NCBI GenBank assembly: GCA_944376825.1
Contig: CALWDY010000025.1
Coordinates: 1 to 49,251, forward strand
Direction of reading: 5' to 3'
Source: an uncultured Clostridia bacterium
Lineage (GTDB): Bacteria; Bacillota; Clostridia; Christensenellales; UBA1242
Length of the DNA: 49,251 nucleotides
The translations under genes and the position numbers were made by a program. Positions within the stretch are counted from its first letter, which is position 1; every line of letters begins with the position of its first letter. The notes beneath the pieces were generated by a model. The model saw only the letters and a program-made list of their open reading frames with translations, did not search any database and was not told the DNA's origin. Of the stretch, positions 32,633 through 42,509 are shown in pieces.

Positions 32633-34036
32633 TTGAAAAAACTAAAAACAGGCACAAAACTATGTTATGCAGTTGGTAATTTAGGTTATGGAACAATAGC
32701 GCAAACCATGACAACCTTTATTATGTTTTTTGGGACAAGTGTCTTGGAAATAAAAGGTTCACTTGTTGGATTGTGTGTGGCATTGTCTGCATTTTGGGAT
32801 GGACTTAGCGATCCCATTGTGGGATATTTAAGCGATTTAACTCAATCAAAATTTTGGGGAAGACGGCTTGGATATTTGTTTTTTGGAACTCTTGGAGTGG
32901 TTGTTTTTAATGTATTACTATGGAGTGTTCCAAATTCTATGAGCGAAACAGGCAAATTTTTTTGGCTTTTAATTGCACTTATAAGTTTAGAAACTGCCAA
33001 CACTTGTTTTGCAACGCCTTATGTTGCACTTGGAATAGATATCGCACCAGGGTACAATGAGCAAAGCACTCTTCAAGGATATAAAACAATATTTTTTATA
33101 ATTGGAATGGTTCTTCCAAGTGTTTTGATGATGATTTTTATGCCTAGTGGAGACCAAGGTCAACTTGTTCAGTCGGGATATGTTTATATTGCTTATTTTA
33201 CAAGTGCGTTAAGTTTGCTGTGTGGTCTTATTTGTGTGTTTGGAACATTTAAAAAAGTAAAAAGTATGCCATCATACAAAATAAAAACAAAAGAAAAAAA
33301 TGCTTTTTTTAGAATTTTTTACAATTTCTTTTTGACATTAAAACAAAAAAATTATGGTTCAATAATTATATCTTATTCTGTTGCACTAATTGCCGCTGCA
33401 TTTTTAACATCTGTTGGCATGCATCTTTTTACATATTGTTTTCATTTTAACACAACTCAAATACCAATTCTAATGACCTGCATTTTTATTGGTGCAATAA
33501 TAAGTCAGCCTTTTTGGATATATTTAAGCAAAAGAATAGATAAAAAACCAGCATTAAAATGGTCGTATTTTACAATATTAATTGGAATATTTTTTACTTT
33601 TTGGATATTTGTGTTTAGAGAGCAAATTGGTGTTAATGTTTCATTTTGGGTTGTTATGCCTTGCATGTTGTTTTGTGGTTTTGGAACGGGTGCTTTATAT
33701 TCTCTTCCAATGTCTATGTTTGCCGATAATGTAACAATGGACAAAATTAAAACGGGAGAAAATAACAGTGCAACTTACAGCGGATATATGACTTTTGCGT
33801 ATAACATTGCAAACTCGCTGGCACTACTTGTAATTGGTGTGCTTTTAGATTTAATAAAATTTGATGCGTCCGCACCTGTTCAGGCTCTTAAAGTTCAAAA
33901 CTATTTGGGAGCAATTGTTTTTGGTGGATGCGCAATTAGTATTGCTGTTGCAATGATGGTTCTTTCAAAATATAATTTAAAAAGAAGCGATATTTTAAAA
34001 CAACAACTTTTATCCAAACAAAAACGAAAAAAATAA
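32633..34036 (+). CDS. GPH-type (MelB-like) sugar or glycoside symporter
   Basis: 467 residues starting with TTG at 32633, chosen for the AGGAG seven bases upstream. About 12 membrane segments. The N-terminal KLCYAVGNLGYG and the loop DGLSDPIVGYLSDLTQSKFWGRRLGYLF, with the conserved DxxxDPxxGxxxD-type Asp residues, mark the melibiose-permease (GPH, MFS_2) family, which couples sugar uptake to Na+ or H+. No glycosidase gene is adjacent, so the substrate is unknown. Confidence 0.85.
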   Translation: MKKLKTGTKLCYAVGNLGYGTIAQTMTTFIMFFGTSVLEIKGSLVGLCVALSAFWDGLSDPIVGYLSDLTQSKFWGRRLGYLFFGTLGVVVFNVLLWSVPNSMSETGKFFWLLIALISLETANTCFATPYVALGIDIAPGYNEQSTLQGYKTIFFIIGMVLPSVLMMIFMPSGDQGQLVQSGYVYIAYFTSALSLLCGLICVFGTFKKVKSMPSYKIKTKEKNAFFRIFYNFFLTLKQKNYGSIIISYSVALIAAAFLTSVGMHLFTYCFHFNTTQIPILMTCIFIGAIISQPFWIYLSKRIDKKPALKWSYFTILIGIFFTFWIFVFREQIGVNVSFWVVMPCMLFCGFGTGALYSLPMSMFADNVTMDKIKTGENNSATYSGYMTFAYNIANSLALLVIGVLLDLIKFDASAPVQALKVQNYLGAIVFGGCAISIAVAMMVLSKYNLKRSDILKQQLLSKQKRKK

Positions 34037-34069
34037 GCGTTATACTTTTTTAATAATAAAAAAATGTGC

Positions 34070-34075
34070 TATAAT
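34070..34075 (+). promoter_or_regulatory. cca -10 box
   Basis: TATAAT ending seven bases before ATG 34082; no clear -35 box is visible. Confidence 0.5.
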
Positions 34076-34081
34076 ATGCGT

Positions 34082-35344
34082 ATGAAAACTAATGTAAAAA
34101 TTGAAGTGCCTGAAAATTTAGAAAAATTGGCAAAGTTGTTAAAAAAAAAGGCAGAACTTTTTATTGTTGGGGGTTATGTAAGAAATCAAATTCTTGGAAT
34201 TGGTGGAACAGATGTTGACCTTTGCAGTAAACTTTTGCCAGATCAACTAAAAGAATATTTAAAAGATACAAACTTTGTTGTTAAAGACAAAAATAAAAAA
34301 CTTGGAACGGTAACAATTTCTATTGGCAACGAAGTGTATGAACATACAACATTTAGAACAGAAATCTACGATGACACAGGAAGGCATTGTCCTGTTTCTG
34401 TAAATTTTGTTGATGATTTAAGGCAAGATGCAAAGCGTCGTGATTTTACAATAAACTGTTTATATTACAGCATTACAAAGCAACGAATAATAGACATTTA
34501 TTCGGGGCTGTATGACCTTGAAAATAAAACAATAAAAACAATAGAAACACCACAGTTTGTTTTTAACAATGATGGGCTTAGAATTCTTAGAATGATTAGA
34601 ATTGCATGCGAATTAAACTTTAAAATTGACAAGCAAACATACAAAACGGCAACTCTTATGTCGTATAGACTTAAAGACATAACTGGCATAAGAAAACAAA
34701 AAGAACTTTTGCTAATATTAAATGCCAAAAACAAGTATAGCGTTTCCAAAAAAAATGCACACATTAGGGCATTTGAATATTTTAATCAAATGCAACTGTT
34801 TTCGGCATTTTATAGCAGTGTTTCAAAAATAAAATTAAAAATGATTAAAAAAAGCGATGTAGATTTACTTTGTGCACTTTTAATTGATATGATAAACGCA
34901 ATAAATCCTGACTGTGTTGAATATTATTTAAAATATATGCTCGGCACAAAAGGTTTAGATTTTACAACAAAACAACAAGACTATTTAATAAATGTTGTGT
35001 GTGGATACTTTGACGCATTGAACAAATTAAACAATAAAAACTATTTTTTTAAATATTTTGACAATTTTAAAACAATTGGGAAATTTGTTGTTATAAAAAA
35101 TAGATTTTTGTTTAATAGATATAATTTCTTTTATAATTATATTTTAAATTACCATATTCCAATAACAATAAAAGACTTAAAAGTTGGGGGCGAAGAGATA
35201 AAAAAATATAAACCTAAAATGCCAAACAAGTATTATGGACAACTTTTAAAAGAACTTTTAAACAAAGTTTTTGACGGCGAAATAGAAAACACAAAAGAAC
35301 AATTAATAACGGAGATAAAAGCGTATGATTATAGAAATAATTAG
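34082..35344 (+). CDS. cca: CCA-adding tRNA nucleotidyltransferase / poly(A) polymerase family
   Basis: 420 residues from ATG 34082. The class II nucleotidyltransferase head is plain: LFIVGGYVRNQILG, then GGTDVDLCS with the catalytic Asp pair, HTTFRTE, RDFTINCLYY, and the LRILRMIRIACEL motif of the neck. It repairs or adds the tRNA 3' CCA; the tRNA here encodes CCA, so repair is likely its main role. I do not use the ATG at 34064, since it lies upstream of the TATAAT. No ribosome site is seen, so the mRNA may be leaderless. It overlaps rmuC by 20 bases. Confidence 0.9.
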   Translation: MKTNVKIEVPENLEKLAKLLKKKAELFIVGGYVRNQILGIGGTDVDLCSKLLPDQLKEYLKDTNFVVKDKNKKLGTVTISIGNEVYEHTTFRTEIYDDTGRHCPVSVNFVDDLRQDAKRRDFTINCLYYSITKQRIIDIYSGLYDLENKTIKTIETPQFVFNNDGLRILRMIRIACELNFKIDKQTYKTATLMSYRLKDITGIRKQKELLLILNAKNKYSVSKKNAHIRAFEYFNQMQLFSAFYSSVSKIKLKMIKKSDVDLLCALLIDMINAINPDCVEYYLKYMLGTKGLDFTTKQQDYLINVVCGYFDALNKLNNKNYFFKYFDNFKTIGKFVVIKNRFLFNRYNFFYNYILNYHIPITIKDLKVGGEEIKKYKPKMPNKYYGQLLKELLNKVFDGEIENTKEQLITEIKAYDYRNN

Positions 35345-36626
35345 TATTGTTTTAAGTTTTTTTGTATTAATAATTTGTGCAAGTTTAATTTTTGTTATAA
35401 AGTCAAACAAAAAACAAAGTCCAACTTTTCAACTTGACCAAATTTTAGAGCAAATAAAGCAAAGCACGCTAAATCAAAACGAATTAAATTCACAATTAAA
35501 CAATATACTTTTGCAAAACATAAAAAACTCAAATGATATGGTGTTAAGCACTATGTCAAATAATAACGGGCTTCAACTTCAACAATTAAGTGATATTTTA
35601 AACAGGTTAAATGTTGTTTTGCAAACAAATGAACAGTCAATGAAAAATGCAATAAATGTAATTGAAAATGGACTTATAAGACTTCAACAAGATAATGAAA
35701 AAAAACTTGAACAAATGCGACAAACTGTTGATGAAAAATTAAATGTAAGTTTGGAAAATAGATTAACTCAATCTTTTAATATAATAAATGAACGACTTCA
35801 ATCAGTTTACGAAGGAATAGGAGTTATGAAGCAACTTGCAACAGGAGTTGGCGACCTTAAAAAAGTTTTAAATAATGTTAAAACGCGTGGTGTGTGGGGC
35901 GAAATACAACTAGAAAATTTGCTTGAACAAATTTTAACAAAAGACCAATATCTTTGCCAAGTAAATATAAACCCAAGCAATCAAGACAGAGTTGACTTTG
36001 TTATAAAAATGCCGGGAAAAGATGATAGTGGAGAATTATATTTACCTATCGATGCAAAATTTCCAATAGAAGACTATCAGCGTTTAATTGAAGCAAGTGA
36101 GCAAGGCAGTAAAGAACAAGTTGATTTGGCTGTTAAGGGTATAGAAAGGCGAGTAAAAGAAGAAGCAAAGAAAATTAAAGAAAAATACATTCTTATTCCT
36201 AAAACAACAGATTTTGCGGTGATGTATCTGCCAATAGAAGGCATGTATGCCGAAGTTTTAAGAATTCCTGGACTATGCGAACATCTGCAACAAGAGTGTA
36301 AAGTTGTTGTGTGTGGGCCAACAACGCTTTCGGCACTGCTTAATAGTTTGCAACTTGGCTTTAAAAGTTTAACAATAGAAAAGCGTTCAAGTGAAGTTTG
36401 GAATTTGCTTAGCGTGTTTAAGCGAGAGTTTACAAAATTTGTGGATCTTCTTGCAAAAACACAAAAAAAATTAACAGAAGCATCAAACACAATAGAGTTT
36501 GCAACAAAGAAGTCAAGAACAATAGAAAGGAAGTTAAAAGATGTTGCTTCGGTAACAGATACAACTGTTGATGTTATAGATTTTCAAGATATAGGAGATA
36601 TTGCAGACAGTGATGAAGAAGAGTGA
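35325..36626 (+). CDS. rmuC: DNA recombination protein RmuC
   Basis: 433 residues. An N-terminal membrane helix (residues about 3-25, IEIISIVLSFFVLIICASLIF), a long coiled coil (about 40-160), and then the conserved RmuC nuclease-like core (TRGVWGEIQLENLLEQIL, VDFVIKMPG, LPIDAKFPIEDYQRL). RmuC limits DNA inversions in E. coli and its core is of the PD-(D/E)XK fold. It starts inside the end of cca and its end overlaps the next gene by 14 bases, so the run is one operon. Confidence 0.92.
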   Translation: MIIEIISIVLSFFVLIICASLIFVIKSNKKQSPTFQLDQILEQIKQSTLNQNELNSQLNNILLQNIKNSNDMVLSTMSNNNGLQLQQLSDILNRLNVVLQTNEQSMKNAINVIENGLIRLQQDNEKKLEQMRQTVDEKLNVSLENRLTQSFNIINERLQSVYEGIGVMKQLATGVGDLKKVLNNVKTRGVWGEIQLENLLEQILTKDQYLCQVNINPSNQDRVDFVIKMPGKDDSGELYLPIDAKFPIEDYQRLIEASEQGSKEQVDLAVKGIERRVKEEAKKIKEKYILIPKTTDFAVMYLPIEGMYAEVLRIPGLCEHLQQECKVVVCGPTTLSALLNSLQLGFKSLTIEKRSSEVWNLLSVFKREFTKFVDLLAKTQKKLTEASNTIEFATKKSRTIERKLKDVASVTDTTVDVIDFQDIGDIADSDEEE

Positions 36627-38235
36627 AGAAGTTTATTTATATTGGCTTGATAACATTTTAGACAAAAATATAAAAAAACAACTAAAAAAGTTGAAAAAAG
36701 AACAAATTTTGTCAAATTTTGCAGAAAGTTTGCATTTTGGAACGGCAGGCATGCGTGGCACAATGGAATTAGGAACAAACAATATAAACCAACTTACAGT
36801 AACAAAACTTGCGCAAAGTTTATCTTTGTATATGCAACAAAACAATCAAAAAAGCGTTGTTATATGTTTTGATACAAGAAAAAATAGTAAACAGTTTGCA
36901 GAGTTGTTTGCAAAAGTTTTAGATAAAAACAAAATTAAAGTGTATATGTTTAAAAAATTTGCGCCAACGCCATTATGTGTTTTTGCAACCACAAAATACA
37001 AGGCTGATTTTGGTGTTATGATAACTGCAAGTCATAACAATAAAACCTATAATGGAATAAAAATTTATGGTGATTTGGGAATTCAAATAAACAAAAATGT
37101 TCAAGAAGAAATATCAAACATTTTTGACAAAATTAACGAAATAGATGTATACAATGACATTTACAAGCACAAACTTTCAAAAAATGTTTCGGTTTTGTCG
37201 AGCAAAGAGATTGACGATTTTACAGTGTCGCCACAAGATAAAAACAGAAAAAATTTAAAAATTGTTTATACTCCACTAAACGGAACGGGTAAAAGAGCAG
37301 TAACAAAACTTTTAAAACAAAATGGGTTTATGTATAAAATCCCAACAAAACAAAAAAATGCAAGCGGAGATTTTAAAACTTGTCCATATCCAAATCCAGA
37401 ATTTGTTGAAGCATTCAACGAAAGTTTGATTCTTGCAAAAAAATGTGATGCCGATATAATTGTTGCAACAGATCCAGATGCAGATAGAATAGGGGTTATG
37501 GTTAAACATAATGGCGAGTATATAAAACTTTCTGGCAATGAAGTGGGTTATATATTTGCAGAAAATGCATTATGTAAAAACACAAACGAAAACAAATTTG
37601 TTGTAACAAGTGTTGTTTCAAGTCCGTTAATAGATTTAATTTGCAACAAGCATAATGCAAAATTGTTTAAAACGCTAACTGGCTTTATGAGTTTGGGCAC
37701 AAAAACATATGACCTTCAAAAAAAATATGGGGAAAATGCTTTTTGTTTGTGTTATGAGGAAAGTTGTGGATATGTGGTTAAGAATAGTTACTATGACAAA
37801 GATGGCATTTATGCAACGCTTTTAATTTGCAACATAGCCGAAACCTTAAAAAAACAAAACAAAACGCTTATAGATTTTTTAAATGAAATATATAATAAAT
37901 ATGGTTATATGGCTACAATTGGCGACAGTGTTAAATTTGATGGTAACAATAGTTTTTTAAAAATGCAAAAAATTGTAAACAACTTACGACAAAATAAACC
38001 CGATTCAATATTAAATGAAAAAATAACAAAAGTAATAGACTATCAAACAGAGAACACAGGTCTTGAAAAACAAAATTTTATAGAATATCGTGCAAAGGAT
38101 ATAATATTTATAATTAGACCCAGTGGCACAGAACCTAAATTAAAAATATATCTTTTTGTGAAAGGAGAAAAGGAAACTGCAAATTTAAAAGCACAAAAAG
38201 CATTAAAAGAAATTAAAACAAAGTTACTAAAATGA
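36613..38235 (+). CDS. Phosphoglucomutase/phosphomannomutase family (alpha-D-phosphohexomutase)
   Basis: 540 residues from ATG 36613; TTG 36601 and GTG 36610 are alternatives, and the AGGAG at 36593 does not decide. It interconverts hexose 1- and 6-phosphates through a phosphoserine. Landmarks: HFGTAGMRG, active serine in ITASHNNKTYNG, Mg loop DPDADRIGV, sugar loop CYEESCGY, and phosphate loop RPSGTEPKLK. The C-terminal half matches the longer PgcA-type enzymes. It overlaps uvrC (ATGA). Confidence 0.92.
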   Translation: MKKSEEVYLYWLDNILDKNIKKQLKKLKKEQILSNFAESLHFGTAGMRGTMELGTNNINQLTVTKLAQSLSLYMQQNNQKSVVICFDTRKNSKQFAELFAKVLDKNKIKVYMFKKFAPTPLCVFATTKYKADFGVMITASHNNKTYNGIKIYGDLGIQINKNVQEEISNIFDKINEIDVYNDIYKHKLSKNVSVLSSKEIDDFTVSPQDKNRKNLKIVYTPLNGTGKRAVTKLLKQNGFMYKIPTKQKNASGDFKTCPYPNPEFVEAFNESLILAKKCDADIIVATDPDADRIGVMVKHNGEYIKLSGNEVGYIFAENALCKNTNENKFVVTSVVSSPLIDLICNKHNAKLFKTLTGFMSLGTKTYDLQKKYGENAFCLCYEESCGYVVKNSYYDKDGIYATLLICNIAETLKKQNKTLIDFLNEIYNKYGYMATIGDSVKFDGNNSFLKMQKIVNNLRQNKPDSILNEKITKVIDYQTENTGLEKQNFIEYRAKDIIFIIRPSGTEPKLKIYLFVKGEKETANLKAQKALKEIKTKLLK

Positions 38236-40037
38236 ACCAAAAAATAAAAGAAAAACTAAAAGATTTAACCACAAAAAGTGGAGTGTATGTAATGCACTCT
38301 TCTAGTGGTGCAGTTATATATGTTGGAAAGGCTAAAAATTTAAAAAACAGAGTTAGCCAATATTTTAACAACTCGCCAAAACCAACAAAAGTTATGGCAA
38401 TGGTGGAGCATGTTGATTATTTTGAATATTTTATCACACTAAGTGAGCGTGATGCTTTTGCTCTTGAAAACAATCTAATAAAAAAATACAAACCCTTTTA
38501 CAACATACTTTTAAAAGATGATAAATCATATCCATATATAAAAGTTACAATAAAAGATGACTATCCAAGAATGGAGGTTGTAAGAAAAATAAAAAATGAC
38601 GGGGCAAAATATTTTGGCCCTTATATTTCTTCAATAAGTCCATACGCACTAATTAAAATTGTAAACATGGCATTTCCACTAAGAACATGCAAAGGTCCAC
38701 TTCCCCAAAAACCAAAAAGACCATGCTTAAACTATTCTCTGGGACTGTGCAGTGCGCCATGTAGCAGATTTGTTTCAAAAGAAGAATATAAAAAAATAGT
38801 TTATAAAGCCATGGACTTTTTAAGGGGAAACGACAATGAAATTGAAAAAATATTAACAGAAAAAATGCAACTTGCAAGCAGTATACAAAATTTTGAACGC
38901 GCTCTTGAAATTAGGGATATGATTAAAATGGTAATCGGTTTAAAACAAAAAGTTGTTGCCGATCTTCCAACAGATAAATCTATTGATGTGATTAGTTATG
39001 TAAACAATGGCATAATTGGAGCAATTTGCGTGCTTACAATAAGACATGGAAAAGTGCTTGGTGTGAAAACTCAAAGCGTTATTGATGCAAGCATAGATGA
39101 AAAAGATACATTAAGTCAGTTTATTATTCAGTATTATGCAAGGCATGAATGCCCAAAAGAGATTTTAACAAATATAGAAATTGAAGATTTAACAGAAGAA
39201 ATAGTTAAATCAAAAATAACTTGTCCCAAAAAAGGAACAAAAAATCATTTAATAAAAATGGCAACACTAAACGCAAAAGAATATTTGGAAAAAGTGGAAT
39301 TTAAAGAAAACATAGAGTATGATAAAACTGTTGGTGCACTTGAAAAATTAAAGGACAAATTAAATTTAACAAAAGTGCCAAACCGAATAGAGTGCTATGA
39401 TATATCGCACATAAGTGGAACAAATCAAGTTGCATCAATGGTTGTCTTTATTGCTGGAAAAGTTGCAAAAAATATGTATAGAAAATTTAAAATTGCAAAC
39501 TACGATAAAGGCTCAAATGATTTTGAAAGTTTAAAACAAACACTAAAAAGAAGATTAAACGAGTTAAGCGGGGATGATGTAAGTTTTAGTCAAAAACCCG
39601 ATTTGATTGTTATTGATGGGGGAAAAGGGCAATTAAGTTCAACATACGAAGTATTAAAAAGTTTTGATGTTGAAATAGATATCATTTCACTTGCAAAAAG
39701 TTTTGAAGAGGTGTTTGTTCCAAACAAAAGCCAACCTATTATGCTTAAAAGAGGTTCTAGTGAATTAAGAATTCTTCAAAATATTCGAGACGAGGCTCAT
39801 CGTTTTGCAATAACCTTTCACAGAAAATTGCGTAATAAAAGTGAAATAAAATCTCCGCTGGATGATATAAAAGGACTTGGTAAAGTGAAAAAACAAGCAC
39901 TTTTAAATCAATTTAAAACAATTGACGACATCCATAAGGCAAGCATTGAAGAGATTAATTTGGTTAAAGGAATAGACTTAAATTTGGCAATAAAAATTAA
40001 AAATTTTGTGGAAAATTTAAAAAACGAGTCTATTTAG
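38232..40037 (+). CDS. uvrC: Excinuclease ABC subunit C
   Basis: 601 residues, normal. It makes both incisions in nucleotide excision repair with UvrA and UvrB. Order: GIY-YIG nuclease (SGVYVMHSSSGAVIYVGKAK), a Cys-rich segment (RPCLNYSLGLCSAPC), the UVR motif (FERALEIRDMI), the RNase-H-like 3' nuclease (ECYDISHISGT, then LIVIDGGKGQLS) and C-terminal helix-hairpin-helix pairs (DIKGLGKVKKQALL). Translation is coupled to the mutase gene by an ATGA overlap. Confidence 0.97.
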   Translation: MNQKIKEKLKDLTTKSGVYVMHSSSGAVIYVGKAKNLKNRVSQYFNNSPKPTKVMAMVEHVDYFEYFITLSERDAFALENNLIKKYKPFYNILLKDDKSYPYIKVTIKDDYPRMEVVRKIKNDGAKYFGPYISSISPYALIKIVNMAFPLRTCKGPLPQKPKRPCLNYSLGLCSAPCSRFVSKEEYKKIVYKAMDFLRGNDNEIEKILTEKMQLASSIQNFERALEIRDMIKMVIGLKQKVVADLPTDKSIDVISYVNNGIIGAICVLTIRHGKVLGVKTQSVIDASIDEKDTLSQFIIQYYARHECPKEILTNIEIEDLTEEIVKSKITCPKKGTKNHLIKMATLNAKEYLEKVEFKENIEYDKTVGALEKLKDKLNLTKVPNRIECYDISHISGTNQVASMVVFIAGKVAKNMYRKFKIANYDKGSNDFESLKQTLKRRLNELSGDDVSFSQKPDLIVIDGGKGQLSSTYEVLKSFDVEIDIISLAKSFEEVFVPNKSQPIMLKRGSSELRILQNIRDEAHRFAITFHRKLRNKSEIKSPLDDIKGLGKVKKQALLNQFKTIDDIHKASIEEINLVKGIDLNLAIKIKNFVENLKNESI

Positions 40038-40039
40038 TG

Positions 40040-40067
40040 TTGTAAAGCATTATTATATTGGTATAAT
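40040..40067 (+). promoter_or_regulatory. Promoter of the SGNH gene
   Basis: TTGTAA (40040-40045), 16 bp, TATAAT (40062-40067), ending seven bases before ATG 40074. Confidence 0.6.
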
Positions 40068-40073
40068 ATAGAT

Positions 40074-41519
40074 ATGAATAAAAAAACTTGCATTATTTTT
40101 ATTTTTGTTTTGGCAATATTAAATTTTTATATATTGTCAAATTTTATTTATGATAAAAATAAAATTGTAAATGCAAATGTTTATACAAATTCTAACGGTA
40201 TTGCAGTTAGAGCATATGGCGATTCAATTTCGGCAGGATATGGGCTTGATGGTTATAACGACTATGTTAATAAAACAAGTTTAATTACAAAAGAGTGTTA
40301 TCCAAATGTTTTTATGCAAGAATACATTGATGTTTTTGGCGGAACAATAAAAAGTTTTGCAGTAACAGGCGATAAATCTAATAAACTTGTTGAAGATTTG
40401 GTGCCTTATATAAATAAAACAGCACAAGATTATGAAGATTTTTGCAATACAGATGTTTTTACACTTTGTATTGGAGCAAATAATATTCTTTCTATTGCAT
40501 CTGCAAATTTAGAAAAACTTTTAAAAGGTGAAATGCAAATAAGCGAGTATGAACTTTTGCTTTCACAAAGTGTTGATGCGTTTAACAGTGATTATACAAA
40601 TTATATTTTGCCAGCACTATCTATAAATAAAAACGCAATTGTTATTGCGATGACAGTTTATAATCCTTATAAATATGTAACATTTAACGATATTAAAGTA
40701 GATACTCAAGATGCTCAAAACAATTTTTTAGTAAAGTCTGTTTTGTCGGCTCTTGATCAAACATTTCAACAAGTTTTAAAAACAACAATAATTTATCTTG
40801 AAAAAATAAATGACATAATTAGACAAAATGAAAAACAAAACATTGTTGTTGTGGATGTATACAATTTGTTTGAAACTTTTACAAAAGATCAGTATAAAAC
40901 ATATATAAATGCCGATCTTTCAAAAATGACAATAACAAAAGAACTTTATCAAAGCATTGATTGGCAAAATATGCATTTTTCAAATTTATTAAAAAACTTA
41001 ACCCTATGTGCAGATCCCCATCCAACACAAAAAGGTCAAGAAGTTATTGCAAATTTTCACAAAAATAATTTTCCTGTTTTTAAGTTAAACTTGCAAACAG
41101 ATTTAACAAAAATCCAAAACGATGAACAAGATGTGTTTTTTTCAATTATAAAAGTTGGTGGAAGTGAAGACTACACTTTCAAATTGTATAAAAATATCAA
41201 AAACAATATAACACTGTTAAAAGAAACAGAAAATTACAGTTTAAATGTTAAAGCAAAAGATTTGCAAGGAGACGGATATATTTATGTGCAAATATTTGAA
41301 AACAATAAAAATGTTGGTCAAACCAATAATATAAAATATGTATATCAATTACAAAACCAGCAAGATACATCGCAAGAAGAACAAGAAATTGTTGAATTTC
41401 CTAAAAACAATAATCTTGAAAATTATGTTATTGCTGGCATAACAATGTCAGGAATAGTTGCTTTTTGCATTGTTTTGTTTGTAGTATTAAAATGTTATAA
41501 AAAAAATAATATAAAATAG
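40074..41519 (+). CDS. Membrane-anchored SGNH/GDSL hydrolase
   Basis: 481 residues with an N-terminal helix (about 4-24), a GDSL-type esterase domain and a C-terminal membrane helix (about 450-472). The SGNH blocks are visible: the nucleophile Ser in RAYGDSISAGYGL, the Asn in LCIGANN, and the Asp-x-x-His pair in ADPHPTQKG. Such enzymes act outside the cell on esters of lipids, acyl-glycans or wall polymers. A beta-rich section (about 345-425) lies between the catalytic domain and the anchor. No ribosome site is seen; the mRNA may be leaderless. Confidence 0.8.
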   Translation: MNKKTCIIFIFVLAILNFYILSNFIYDKNKIVNANVYTNSNGIAVRAYGDSISAGYGLDGYNDYVNKTSLITKECYPNVFMQEYIDVFGGTIKSFAVTGDKSNKLVEDLVPYINKTAQDYEDFCNTDVFTLCIGANNILSIASANLEKLLKGEMQISEYELLLSQSVDAFNSDYTNYILPALSINKNAIVIAMTVYNPYKYVTFNDIKVDTQDAQNNFLVKSVLSALDQTFQQVLKTTIIYLEKINDIIRQNEKQNIVVVDVYNLFETFTKDQYKTYINADLSKMTITKELYQSIDWQNMHFSNLLKNLTLCADPHPTQKGQEVIANFHKNNFPVFKLNLQTDLTKIQNDEQDVFFSIIKVGGSEDYTFKLYKNIKNNITLLKETENYSLNVKAKDLQGDGYIYVQIFENNKNVGQTNNIKYVYQLQNQQDTSQEEQEIVEFPKNNNLENYVIAGITMSGIVAFCIVLFVVLKCYKKNNIK

Positions 41520-41540
41520 TTAAAAGGAAAAAATAAGATT

Positions 41541-42509
41541 ATGGAGATAGCAGTTTCGGTTTTAGTTCTTGCCATTGCAATTTTTCTTGTTGTTAAAGGT
41601 GGAGATATATTTGTATCATCTTCATATTTGCTTGCAAAAAAAATGCATATACCCGAACTTGTTTTTGGAGCAACTTTTGTAAGTTTGGCAACAACATTTG
41701 GTGAATTGTTAATTTCAATTTTTTCAAGCATTGATGGAACAACCGATCTTGCTGTTGGAAACGCTGTTGGCTCGGCAATTTGCAATGTTGCACTTGTTTG
41801 CGGAATTGGTTTTTTGTTTATGCAATCAACACTAAAAAAGGGTGGAGTTTTAAAATATTATCTTTTAATGTTGGTAACAACATTTGTAGCAATTTGCGGA
41901 TTTTTCTTTGAGATATATATTTGGCAAGCCGTTGTGTTGCTTGTTTTTGCTGTTTTGTTTTTTGTGTTCAACTATATGGATGCCAAAACATTTTCTAAAA
42001 CATATAAAAAGGAAGATGATAACGAGAAGCATAAACCTCTTTGGCTTTTGGTTGTTTTGTTTTTATTGGGCGCAGTCGCACTTGGTGGAGGCGCATATCT
42101 TCTTGTTGATAAAGTTGAATTTTTGGCAAACGCAATAGGTGTCGGAGAGCAGTTTATTGGGCTTACAGTTGTTGCAATTGGAACAAGTTTGCCAGAACTT
42201 ACAACAATGATAACATCAATAAAAAAGAAATCTCCAGACCTTGCAATAGGAAATATTATTGGTGCAAACATTTTAAATTTGTCATTAATATTGGCAGTAC
42301 CAAGGCTTATAGCATATAATCAGGGTATGCCAATATCAAAAGAAACAGCATTTATAAGTTTGCCGTTTTGTTTAATGTTAATTTTAATGTTGACAATTCC
42401 AATGCTTGCAAAAAGAAAAACTTTTAAATGTCAAGGCATTATATTTTTGGCAACATATGGATTATATATTATTTATCTAATTTTAAACGCCGTGTTTAAA
42501 TTTTTATAA
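41541..42509 (+). CDS. CaCA-family Na+/Ca2+ (cation) antiporter
   Basis: 322 residues with about ten membrane helices in two halves. The second alpha repeat is canonical (GLTVVAIGTSLPELTTMI, then GNIIGANILNL); the first has the same layout but replaces the SLPE core by SLATTFGELL (GATFVSLATTFGELLISI, then GNAVGSAICNV). The family, including YrbG and NCX, swaps Ca2+ for Na+ or H+. Ribosome site AAAGGA sits 13 bases from ATG 41541. The altered first repeat could change ion choice. Confidence 0.88.
   Translation: MEIAVSVLVLAIAIFLVVKGGDIFVSSSYLLAKKMHIPELVFGATFVSLATTFGELLISIFSSIDGTTDLAVGNAVGSAICNVALVCGIGFLFMQSTLKKGGVLKYYLLMLVTTFVAICGFFFEIYIWQAVVLLVFAVLFFVFNYMDAKTFSKTYKKEDDNEKHKPLWLLVVLFLLGAVALGGGAYLLVDKVEFLANAIGVGEQFIGLTVVAIGTSLPELTTMITSIKKKSPDLAIGNIIGANILNLSLILAVPRLIAYNQGMPISKETAFISLPFCLMLILMLTIPMLAKRKTFKCQGIIFLATYGLYIIYLILNAVFKFL

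Noticed and set aside
34064-34081. Upstream ATG of cca giving six extra residues
   Set aside because: It lies upstream of and across the TATAAT; the family start fits ATG 34082.
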